Position numbers and translations under genes: made by a program
From: Aromatoleum toluvorans
GTDB taxonomy: Bacteria > Pseudomonadota > Gammaproteobacteria > Burkholderiales > Rhodocyclaceae
Length of the DNA: 64,000 bases
Assembly (NCBI RefSeq): GCF_012910905.1
Contig: NZ_WTVN01000001.1
Coordinates: forward strand, 248,001-312,000
Direction of reading: 5' to 3'
Part shown: one piece after another, positions 1 through 7,105 of the stretch
How the letters are laid out: every line of letters begins with the position of its first letter
Position numbering within the stretch: position 1 is the stretch's first letter
The notes under the pieces: generated by a model
Seen by the model: the letters and a program-made list of their open reading frames with translations, nothing else
Told to the model about the DNA's origin: nothing
Databases searched by the model: none

Positions 1-2
1 TC

Positions 3-1019
3 CATGTGCTGAAGGACCTGCAGTTGCCCGATGCCGTGCTGCAGGGCCTGGCGACTGCTGTGCGCTACGAACGTAGTTTCTTCGAGAAGATCGTGGCCTC
101 GCTCGGACCGTTCCTCGAGAAGCTCACCACCGGCCCCGTCGGCAAGCTGATTTCGCCGGACTATTTCGATCCGGCCGACACCCGCCCGATCTTCGACTGG
201 ATGCAGATCATCCGCCAGGGCGGCATCGTGTATGTGGGCCTCGACGCCCTCTCCGATGCCACGGTCGCCGCCGCGGTGGGCAATTCCATGCTGGCCGATC
301 TCGTCAGCGTGGGTGGAAAGCTCTACAAGACGGGCCTTGATCCCCATCACCCCGAGGGCAAGATTGTCCTGCCCGAAGTGGCCTGCCACTTCGACGAGGT
401 CAACGAAATCGCGGGGCCGGAGTTCGTCCCGATGGTCAACAAGCTGGGCGGATCCGGTTTCAGCATCACCGCCTACACCCAGACCATTCCGGACATCGAG
501 GCCAAACTCGGCGACGCGGCGAAAGCCCGACAGGTGTTGGGCAACTTCAACAACATCATCATGCTACGCGTCAAGGACCCGGGCACGGCGGAGTTCTTCT
601 GCAGCCAGCTGCCCGAGGTCGACGTCCAGCATCTGATGGTCGTGACAGGTGTCAGCGACACCGACGGGTCCACGGCGACGGACTTCACTTCACGTAACGA
701 GGATCGCCTGTCCACTCAGCGAGTGCCGATGGTGTCGCCCTCCGACATCATGGCACTCCCGCAAGGGCAGGCCTTCGCCCTGCTCGAGGGCAACCGCCTC
801 TTCAAGCTTCGCTTCCCCCTGCCCGACCCCACAAACGATCGCTTTGTCCCCCCGTCCCTGCAGGACGTCGCGAACCAGATGCGGGCGAAGTACCGTACCT
901 CCGAACACTGGTCCGCCCAGACCGACTGGCTCAAGGACATGCCCATCGGGCTCGTCGCCCCGCTCGGTTTCACGGTCGGCGACTCAGCACAAAATGACGA
1001 TGCGGAGACTGCAGCATGA
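3..1019 (+). CDS. traD: Conjugative coupling protein TraD, C-terminal part (cut by window edge)
   Basis: The reading frame is open from the first bases, so the gene starts before the window; about 338 residues remain. The protein is the C-terminal half of a VirD4-class coupling ATPase, which docks the relaxase-DNA complex onto the secretion channel at the inner membrane. Visible features are the Walker B-like stretch CHFDEVNE (about residues 125-132 of the visible part) and the downstream TQT segment of the RecA-like fold; the Walker A loop would lie upstream. The stop overlaps the start of the next gene by four bases (ATGA), so the two are translationally coupled. The family is the TraD of TOL/PFGI-1-type ICEs; this is recognition by eye. 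Confidence 0.88.
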   Translation, partial: HVLKDLQLPDAVLQGLATAVRYERSFFEKIVASLGPFLEKLTTGPVGKLISPDYFDPADTRPIFDWMQIIRQGGIVYVGLDALSDATVAAAVGNSMLADLVSVGGKLYKTGLDPHHPEGKIVLPEVACHFDEVNEIAGPEFVPMVNKLGGSGFSITAYTQTIPDIEAKLGDAAKARQVLGNFNNIIMLRVKDPGTAEFFCSQLPEVDVQHLMVVTGVSDTDGSTATDFTSRNEDRLSTQRVPMVSPSDIMALPQGQAFALLEGNRLFKLRFPLPDPTNDRFVPPSLQDVANQMRAKYRTSEHWSAQTDWLKDMPIGLVAPLGFTVGDSAQNDDAETAA

Positions 1020-1792
1020 GTAGCGCTGCGTCATCGGCGTCCTCGTCACCTCGCTCGTCCACGGCGCCGGCCTCCTCCGCGCCGCGTGACGTGCGTTCGA
1101 GAGGACCACTCAGCAGTTTCGCGGACGTGGTTGTGGGTCTGCTCTTCGCAACCTTTACCTCCTGGGTGTTCGGCACCGCACTGACGATCGCCGGTGACTA
1201 TTCGTTCTGGAAAGGCGAAGGCATCAGCCAAGCGCGGAGAGCCGTCGCGGAAGACTTCGGCTACATCCACGGATTTCCGCGCTCTCTCATTGTCGCCGAC
1301 ACCGTGGTTTTCGCCCGCGATCTTGCCGAGCTCGTTACGCGGCCCTACGTGTGGCTTCACGCCCCGCTGTTCATTGCGCGTGCGAATGCGATCGATCCCA
1401 ACGCAGCAGCCAAGCCTCAAGCACGTACTGCCCGGCGCATCGTCAGGGAAGCCGGCCGCTGGGTCGAGATTTCACTCTATGTCGCGCAGGACACCGTGAT
1501 CCGCTTGGCGGTCGCCTTTTACGCGCTGCCGGCATTCGCGATGGCCATCCTTCTCGGCCTCATCGATGGCCTGGTGCGTCGCGATCTGCGCAAGTGGTCC
1601 GGCGGGCGCGAATCCTCCTTCGTCTATCACCACAGCAAGCGCTTCGCCTGGTGGTTCCTGACCGCCGGATTCACCGCCTACCTGGCGTGGCCATTCGGAG
1701 GGTTCAACCCGGCCTATCTCGTCCTGGCTTTCGCAATTCTTGTCGCCGCCTCCGTCTCCACCACCGCATCCACCTTCAAGAAGTACCTGTGA
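1016..1792 (+). CDS. ICE membrane protein, TIGR03747 family
   Basis: A 258-residue protein with a Ser/Ala-rich cytoplasmic N-terminus and about four hydrophobic spans (roughly residues 38-60, 162-188, 209-227 and 232-252). The family always sits just downstream of the coupling protein in ICEs with MPF_G transfer systems, and here it overlaps traD by four bases. It is therefore an inner-membrane partner of the coupling protein or channel; its biochemical role is unknown. The ATG of the overlap is the only sensible start. Confidence 0.85.
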   Translation: MSSAASSASSSPRSSTAPASSAPRDVRSRGPLSSFADVVVGLLFATFTSWVFGTALTIAGDYSFWKGEGISQARRAVAEDFGYIHGFPRSLIVADTVVFARDLAELVTRPYVWLHAPLFIARANAIDPNAAAKPQARTARRIVREAGRWVEISLYVAQDTVIRLAVAFYALPAFAMAILLGLIDGLVRRDLRKWSGGRESSFVYHHSKRFAWWFLTAGFTAYLAWPFGGFNPAYLVLAFAILVAASVSTTASTFKKYL

Positions 1793-1804
1793 AGGAGTCT
1801 CGTC

Positions 1805-2113
1805 ATGCGCCGATTGTTTCGCCAGTTGTTCCTCTCGTCGCTGTCCGCAGCCGCTGCGTTCGTCATGATGCCCGCGCAGGCCGACGAGGATTCCGAGCGC
1901 GAAAACCTCGCGCGCCTGGAGCATGAAATCGCGCTCCTTGGAGAGGAGGTGCGCGCCGCGAAGGCGCACGCCCCGACGCTCGCCCGGGTGCGATTCCAGT
2001 ACGACGATCTGGCCCGCGATCTGGACCTGATCCGTCTCGGGATCACTGAGCATCTCAACGCGCCTCGCCAGCCACGACCGATCGAACCACTCAAGGGCGA
2101 CTACCGCCGCTGA
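1805..2113 (+). CDS. RAQPRD-family ICE protein
   Basis: A 102-residue exported protein: signal peptide about residues 1-26 ending near AQA, then an acidic, helical body. The C-terminus RQPRPIEPLKGDYRR is the signature that names the ICE 'RAQPRD' family (TIGR01690). The ATG has a GAAGGAG Shine-Dalgarno just upstream. It lies 12 bases after the previous stop and 11 before the next start, inside the pilus gene run. It is presumed periplasmic and needed for transfer; the mechanism is unknown. Confidence 0.9.
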   Translation: MRRLFRQLFLSSLSAAAAFVMMPAQADEDSERENLARLEHEIALLGEEVRAAKAHAPTLARVRFQYDDLARDLDLIRLGITEHLNAPRQPRPIEPLKGDYRR

Positions 2114-2124
2114 CGGGAGCTGTC

Positions 2125-2355
2125 ATGACTTCGGACCAAGTCCAGGCGTTCTCGAATTCGGCGGGGGTTGCCCCGGCGGCCATCGCCATCGTCGTTGCGA
2201 TGATCGTTGCCGCCGTCGGCGTGCTTTGGGCGGCGGACATGGTTCGCCGGCTGGGTATTGAAGGGCTCCACGACCCGCGCCGTCTGCCAATGCTTTTCCT
2301 CTACAAGCTGCGGGTACTGATCATCGTCTTGCTGCTGATCTATCTACTGACCTAG
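2125..2355 (+). CDS. Small ICE membrane protein, TIGR03758 family
   Basis: A 76-residue protein with an N-terminal QAFSNSAG segment and two hydrophobic spans (about residues 17-40 and 52-74) separated by a basic loop. The size, layout and position between the RAQPRD gene and the TIGR03745 gene fit the TIGR03758 family, thought to be a pilin-like or channel membrane component. A related membrane module seems to be fused to the muramidase-like protein at 17485-18426. Confidence 0.82.
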   Translation: MTSDQVQAFSNSAGVAPAAIAIVVAMIVAAVGVLWAADMVRRLGIEGLHDPRRLPMLFLYKLRVLIIVLLLIYLLT

Positions 2356-2437
2356 ATCGCGGCCGGTCCGGCAGGCAAGGCCGCTGGCCTGCCGGTTCTT
2401 CCAAGGCGCGGCGCCTCTTCAATCACCGGAGGGAATC

Positions 2438-2872
2438 ATGAAACGTCTCATCCATCATTCAGGCGCACCGAGCGGAGCGATCCATCGCGCGACCAGCGGT
2501 TTGACACGCTGGTGGAGTTCGCCCACGACGATTCCTCGAGCCGCTCCGCTCATGGTTGCGATCCTCGCCGCGGCCTTCATCGTCGAACCGGCCTTGGCCG
2601 AGCTGCCGACCGCCGTGCAGGCAGGCAGCGCCGCCTCGGGCGACTACATCGAAATCGGCAAGCAGTACTTCAAGAACGGTCTCATTGTCCTCGGCCTGAT
2701 CATCGCAACGCTGGGCTTCATCGCGGTCGCGGCCGGGGGCATTGCGAAGTTCAACGAGTACCGCATCGGACGCGCGGAGCTCGGTGACCTTGGCGTTCTC
2801 GCCGTTGTGGGCGCCGTCGTGCTGGTTCTCATGGTGTACCTCCTCAACGAAGCAGCGACCATCATCGACTAG
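2438..2872 (+). CDS. ICE membrane protein, TIGR03745 family (pilin-like)
   Basis: A 144-residue protein with a long basic N-terminus, a hydrophobic export segment ending near residue 52 (ALAELPTA), then two hydrophobic segments (about 78-100 and 118-138) split by a short charged loop. This is the layout of TraA/VirB2-like pilin precursors, and TIGR03745 proteins occupy this position in MPF_G systems. A GGAGG ribosome site precedes the ATG. It follows an 82-base gap without a recognisable gene. The pilin role is inference. Confidence 0.82.
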   Translation: MKRLIHHSGAPSGAIHRATSGLTRWWSSPTTIPRAAPLMVAILAAAFIVEPALAELPTAVQAGSAASGDYIEIGKQYFKNGLIVLGLIIATLGFIAVAAGGIAKFNEYRIGRAELGDLGVLAVVGAVVLVLMVYLLNEAATIID

Positions 2873-2880
2873 GAACCGTC

Positions 2881-3312
2881 ATGGAATCCGCGAGCCCCAT
2901 GGCCCCTCAAGACCCGCCCCCAAGGCCGACCACTACGCCTCTGCCGGATCGAGTGAACGCAGAACCGCCAATCATCAAGGGGCTTTCGTCCACCGAATCC
3001 AAGTGGGCCATCGGGCTGGCCGGCCTTGTGTGGTTTCCCGTCGGTAGCCTGGTTGGGCTTGCCGTCCATCAGCTGCCGGTGGCCGTGCTCATCATCGCCA
3101 CCGGCCCGATCGCAACCGTCTGGCTCGCGGCGGGCCAGATGGCGAAGCTCAAACGCAATCGGCCGGATCACTACTACCTGCATCTGCTTCTGCACTGGGC
3201 GGCCTCGGTGCATCTCATCCGCTCCGGGTTCGTCACCCATTCGGGCGCCTGGGACATCGGCCGCACGCTCCTTCCGGCGCGCGCGCCGAGGTCACGCGCA
3301 CGCACTCGTTGA
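2881..3312 (+). CDS. Conjugal transfer membrane protein, TIGR03750 family
   Basis: A 143-residue protein with a proline-rich N-terminus (about residues 7-25), then two adjacent hydrophobic spans (about 41-60 and 63-82) and a charged C-terminus. This matches the TIGR03750 family, comparable in topology to TraL/VirB3. It starts 8 bases after the preceding stop and ends 13 bases before the next start, within the pilus operon. VirB3-like function is inferred from topology and position. Confidence 0.82.
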   Translation: MESASPMAPQDPPPRPTTTPLPDRVNAEPPIIKGLSSTESKWAIGLAGLVWFPVGSLVGLAVHQLPVAVLIIATGPIATVWLAAGQMAKLKRNRPDHYYLHLLLHWAASVHLIRSGFVTHSGAWDIGRTLLPARAPRSRARTR

Positions 3313-3325
3313 GACTGGAGAGCCC

Positions 3326-4093
3326 ATGTCGCCCTTCACGAACAACCTCGCAAACGCGCACGCAACCATACGCAGGCAATCCTGGTTCATCGCAGGACTG
3401 CTCGTCCTGTTGCTGATTGCCATGGTGAGCTGGCGCACGACGCAGACCCATTTCACCGCGCATATCCCACCCGACCTTTCCCGGGGCGGCGCGATCCAGC
3501 TGGGGCGCACCTCGGAGGTGCCGGCACCAAACGTCTACGCCTTTGGCTTCTACATTTGGCATCAGGTCAACCGATGGGCCAGGGACGGCTCAAAGGACTA
3601 TGGGGCCCAGATCTATGCGCTGCAGAATTACCTGACGCCGTCGTGTCGCGAACAACTGCTGCAGGACATGCGGGTCAAGGCGGGAGACGCCGAGCTGATC
3701 CAGCGCACCCGCGCGCTAATGGAGATTCCGGGCTACGGATACACCGCGAACCGCGTCTCCGAGCATGGAAACGGCGGCTGGACTGTTCTCATTGACGCGC
3801 AACTGGTGGAAACCTCGCGCGGCATGCCGGTCAAGGACACGTTCATCCGCTATCCGCTGCATGTCGTGCGTTACGACATCGACCGGGAGAAGAACCCCTG
3901 GGGGCTCGCATTGAACTGCTTTGCGGGGCGCCATCCGGAGCGGATCGATCCGCAAGCGCTGCAAACAGTCGTCAGTCCTACATCGCCCCCTACCGCGGCC
4001 CTGCCCAGGACCGTCGTCGCGCCAGAACAACCGTCCCAGCCCGCGGCCGTGGTCCTCCCACTGCCGGTGGCGCCCGCCCAAACTAAGGAGTAA
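3326..4093 (+). CDS. ICE channel protein, TIGR03746 family
   Basis: A 255-residue protein with one N-terminal membrane anchor (about residues 18-38) and a periplasmic domain with a proline-rich tail. This is the layout of TraE/VirB8-type scaffold proteins. The frame is open further upstream, but the ATG at 3326 is preceded by CTGGAG and starts right after the previous gene, so I chose it. TIGR03746 is the expected neighbour of TIGR03750 and TIGR03749. Confidence 0.85.
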   Translation: MSPFTNNLANAHATIRRQSWFIAGLLVLLLIAMVSWRTTQTHFTAHIPPDLSRGGAIQLGRTSEVPAPNVYAFGFYIWHQVNRWARDGSKDYGAQIYALQNYLTPSCREQLLQDMRVKAGDAELIQRTRALMEIPGYGYTANRVSEHGNGGWTVLIDAQLVETSRGMPVKDTFIRYPLHVVRYDIDREKNPWGLALNCFAGRHPERIDPQALQTVVSPTSPPTAALPRTVVAPEQPSQPAAVVLPLPVAPAQTKE

Positions 4094-4098
4094 GCGCC

Positions 4099-5142
4099 AT
4101 GCCGTCAGTACCACGCGCTTTTCTGGTTTCCGGCGTATGCGCGACTGCGATCCTGCCGGTATTCGCACAACAGGCGCCGACGGCGCCCGCCCTCTCTACA
4201 CCACTAATCCCGCCGGTAGCCCCCGTCGTGGGACCGCAGATGACCCTTGGCGGCGTGCCGCTTGACCTCGGTGCCTTACCCCACGCTGCGTCGCGTCCAG
4301 CAATGCCCCCGGCCGCCTCCGGTACGCGCACGACGGCTCCGGCCGAAACGAGCGATGACCAGCCGCCTACCGCAGCCAAACCCGCAAACCGCGTTGCCGC
4401 CCCGACGCCAATTGGCGGCCGTACCGAGCATGTCCTATTCGACCGTCTTCCCGTCCCGATCCTTCTTGCGCCGGGACGGGAGCGTCTGGTGCAGTTCCCA
4501 TTTGTGCCGCTGATCGACGTTCCACCATCCCTCCAGGGCCTCCTCGAGGTGCAGATCATCGAGGACACCGCTTACCTGACCGCCCATAGCCCAGTCCCGC
4601 GAACTCGACTGGTCGCCCATGCGATCGAAGGGGGCACCAAGCTACCCCTCGACGTCGAAGCGGTCGACGGCAAGGACGCAAGGCCGATTCTTCAGATCCA
4701 TCTGCCGAGCGAGGCCTCCGCCGACGATGACGATTCAGCGGCGGGCGCGGCGCGCGGCAACCCCGACCCCGCAGTGGGCATGATTCAGCTTACCCGCTAC
4801 GCGGCCCAAGTCCTCTACGCCCCAAGCCGTCTGATTCCCACATACGCCGGGGTGCGTCAGGAGCCGGTCGACCGCAAGCCCGTGGTGGGCCTGTACCGTG
4901 GCGGCGAGGTTGAGACCGCGCCCTTGGGCGCCTGGTCCAGCGGCGCCCTCCATGTGACCGCAATCCGCTTCACGAACCGCTCCACGCATCCGGTCGAACT
5001 GGACATGGAACGTCTGCGCGGTCGCTGGATCGCCGCCACCCCACAGCATTGGCGGCTGTTGCCCAAAGGGTCCGAGGCGGACACCACGGCGGTGTACCTC
5101 GTTTCCGACCGGCCGTACGCCACCGTTGCCCTGTGGCGATAG
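4099..5142 (+). CDS. ICE protein, TIGR03749 family (TraK/VirB9-like)
   Basis: A 347-residue secreted protein with a signal peptide about residues 1-24 (cleavage near FAQQ) and a long Pro/Ala-rich linker to about residue 110. A beta-rich domain follows, beginning where the sequence reads LLAPGRERLVQFP, as in TraK/VirB9-type outer-membrane complex proteins. AAGGAG lies 8 bases before the ATG. It is 9 bases from the next gene, the VirB10-like protein expected to be its partner in the envelope-spanning core complex. Confidence 0.85.
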   Translation: MPSVPRAFLVSGVCATAILPVFAQQAPTAPALSTPLIPPVAPVVGPQMTLGGVPLDLGALPHAASRPAMPPAASGTRTTAPAETSDDQPPTAAKPANRVAAPTPIGGRTEHVLFDRLPVPILLAPGRERLVQFPFVPLIDVPPSLQGLLEVQIIEDTAYLTAHSPVPRTRLVAHAIEGGTKLPLDVEAVDGKDARPILQIHLPSEASADDDDSAAGAARGNPDPAVGMIQLTRYAAQVLYAPSRLIPTYAGVRQEPVDRKPVVGLYRGGEVETAPLGAWSSGALHVTAIRFTNRSTHPVELDMERLRGRWIAATPQHWRLLPKGSEADTTAVYLVSDRPYATVALWR

Positions 5143-5151
5143 GACTCCGCC

Positions 5152-6624
5152 ATGCAGATCGCCCAGAACAAGCTCGTTCCCGTGCTGACCGCGGTTGCGC
5201 TCTCCGTGACGGGTTTCATCCTCTACAAGCAAAGCCAGGGTCCCGGGGTACCGGCCGGGCCGCCAATGGCCGCCGTGCCCGAGGCCCCACTGCCGCCCAC
5301 CCAAAAAGGGGCAGACGCCGACACGCCGCAGGAAACGTTGAACACGGTCGTGGCGGCGTACGGCAAGCTGAACGAGCAGACTCAAGCGCTCGTCGACGAG
5401 AACCGGCGACTCAGGGACGAGAACGCGCGCAAACAGCGAAGCGAGGACCGTATTCGTGAGCAGCTCCACCGGGAACTGCGCTCCGAACTCCTCACCGAAC
5501 TGGAAGGCATGAAAGCGCGCGAGCTATCTCGCAGCGAATCGCCCTCGTCAGGACTGCTCAATTCCCCGCTGCTTGGCAATCTTCCTGCCGGTTTCGGCTT
5601 CGAGCATGCCGGCTCTGGATCCGGCGCTAACCCCGCGAATGCTTCAAGCACCGCTATCGCGGCGGTTTCTCCGATGCGCGTCCTGCCCTTGGGCTATCAG
5701 ATGGGCAAGGGGGCTGACGGCAAGGTAGGCGTCGTGCGCGAGCTGCCTCTCGCTGGGCCCACAGCCGCGCGTACGCAAACCGCCCCGGAGAAGCCGAAGA
5801 AGGCCGTTCCGGTCGTCACGCCCTTCTACACCGTCCCCGAAAACGCCACGCTGACTGGGGTCATCAACATGACGGCCATCGTCGGTCGGGTTCCCGTCGA
5901 CGGCAAGGTCACCGACCCGATGCAGTTCAAGCTGCTGTTGGGCCCCGAAAACCTGGCTGCGAATGGGCACTACCTCCCACGCCACCTGAGTGGCGTCGTG
6001 GTATCCGGTATCGCGATCGGCGACATGACACTCTCGTGCGCCGAGGGGCTCATCCAGTCGCTGACCTTCGTCTTCAACGACGGCAACATTCAGACGGTGA
6101 GCCGGCGCAACAACGGCACGACGCCACTCTTCGGTGCGACCGGCGGCACGAGCGGCACCATGCCATCGCTGGCCGCCGCGCCCAAGCTGGGCTGGATATC
6201 GGACCGCTACGGCAATCCCTGCATTCCGGGCGAGTTCGTCACCAACGCTCCGGCGCACCTCACGGACGCAGTGGGGCTCAGAACCCTTTCGATCGCTGCC
6301 GCGGCTGCCGCAGCTGCCCAGACGACCCAGACGGATAACGTCTTCGGCACAACCACCAGCCGGGTAAGCGGCGATCGCGGCACCTACATTCTCGGTCGGT
6401 CCCTCAGCGGCGGCGTCGATGAAGTCACGAGCTGGATCATGCGCCGCCTCAACAACTCCTTCGACGCCGTCGTGGTGCCTGCCGGCGGCGAAGTCGTTGT
6501 GCACATCGACACCGAGATCCCCATCGACAAGTCGTCAGACGCCCGCAAGCTCGACTACGGCAGGATCGACGACGCCTCGACCACGCACGCCGACATGCGA
6601 GGTAAATACTATGGACTGGACTGA
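5152..6624 (+). CDS. ICE protein, TIGR03752 family (TraB/VirB10-like)
   Basis: A 490-residue protein with an N-terminal membrane span (about residues 8-24), a proline-rich stretch, a charged coiled coil (about 62-125, full of ENRRLRDENARK-type heptads) and a large C-terminal beta domain. This is the plan of TraB/VirB10 proteins that bridge inner and outer membrane. An alanine run lies near residues 383-389. The stop overlaps the lipoprotein gene by 14 bases. Confidence 0.87.
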   Translation: MQIAQNKLVPVLTAVALSVTGFILYKQSQGPGVPAGPPMAAVPEAPLPPTQKGADADTPQETLNTVVAAYGKLNEQTQALVDENRRLRDENARKQRSEDRIREQLHRELRSELLTELEGMKARELSRSESPSSGLLNSPLLGNLPAGFGFEHAGSGSGANPANASSTAIAAVSPMRVLPLGYQMGKGADGKVGVVRELPLAGPTAARTQTAPEKPKKAVPVVTPFYTVPENATLTGVINMTAIVGRVPVDGKVTDPMQFKLLLGPENLAANGHYLPRHLSGVVVSGIAIGDMTLSCAEGLIQSLTFVFNDGNIQTVSRRNNGTTPLFGATGGTSGTMPSLAAAPKLGWISDRYGNPCIPGEFVTNAPAHLTDAVGLRTLSIAAAAAAAAQTTQTDNVFGTTTSRVSGDRGTYILGRSLSGGVDEVTSWIMRRLNNSFDAVVVPAGGEVVVHIDTEIPIDKSSDARKLDYGRIDDASTTHADMRGKYYGLD

Positions 6625-7099
6625 TGCCGCGCGCGCGGCACGAATATTTCCCGCACCGTTTGCCGTCGTCGCGCTCCTCACCGCCTGCAGTATTGCCGGC
6701 CCGCGTAGTTCGCCCCTTCCGCAATCGGAACCGACGATGGAGCAGATCTACCGCGAGCGGGCCGGCGATGCAGAGCGCGATCGGGCGCGCGAAGCGCTTC
6801 CCTTGCGACCGTCGTCTGACGTGTCACCGGGGCCGGTGCGCGAAATGGCGATGCGTCAGATTGAGCGTCGCTTCGCCCGCCTCGCGAATCCCGATCTGTT
6901 GATGGTCGTGTTTCCCCACCTCGCCCAAGGCAAGTACCCCGTCCCCGGTTACGTGACCGCATTCCCGATGTACGAACGGGTCGAGTACCTCCTCCCCGGT
7001 GAAGCAGACGCACCGCTGCCGGAGTCACCACCGCTCCGGCCTGCCGCTGCGCCGACACATAGCGAGCCCGAAAGCGCCCAAGCGACCGCACACCCCTGA
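6611..7099 (+). CDS. Conjugal transfer lipoprotein, TIGR03751 family (TraV-like)
   Basis: A 162-residue lipoprotein. The lipobox LLTAC lies near residues 22-26, so the mature protein begins with a lipid-anchored Cys. The position directly behind the VirB10-like gene fits a TraV/VirB7-type outer-membrane partner. The frame is open upstream inside the previous gene, but the ATG at 6611 gives the correct signal peptide; the 14-base overlap suggests coupled translation. Confidence 0.87.
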   Translation: MDWTDAARAARIFPAPFAVVALLTACSIAGPRSSPLPQSEPTMEQIYRERAGDAERDRAREALPLRPSSDVSPGPVREMAMRQIERRFARLANPDLLMVVFPHLAQGKYPVPGYVTAFPMYERVEYLLPGEADAPLPESPPLRPAAAPTHSEPESAQATAHP

Positions 7100-7105
7100 A
7101 TACGG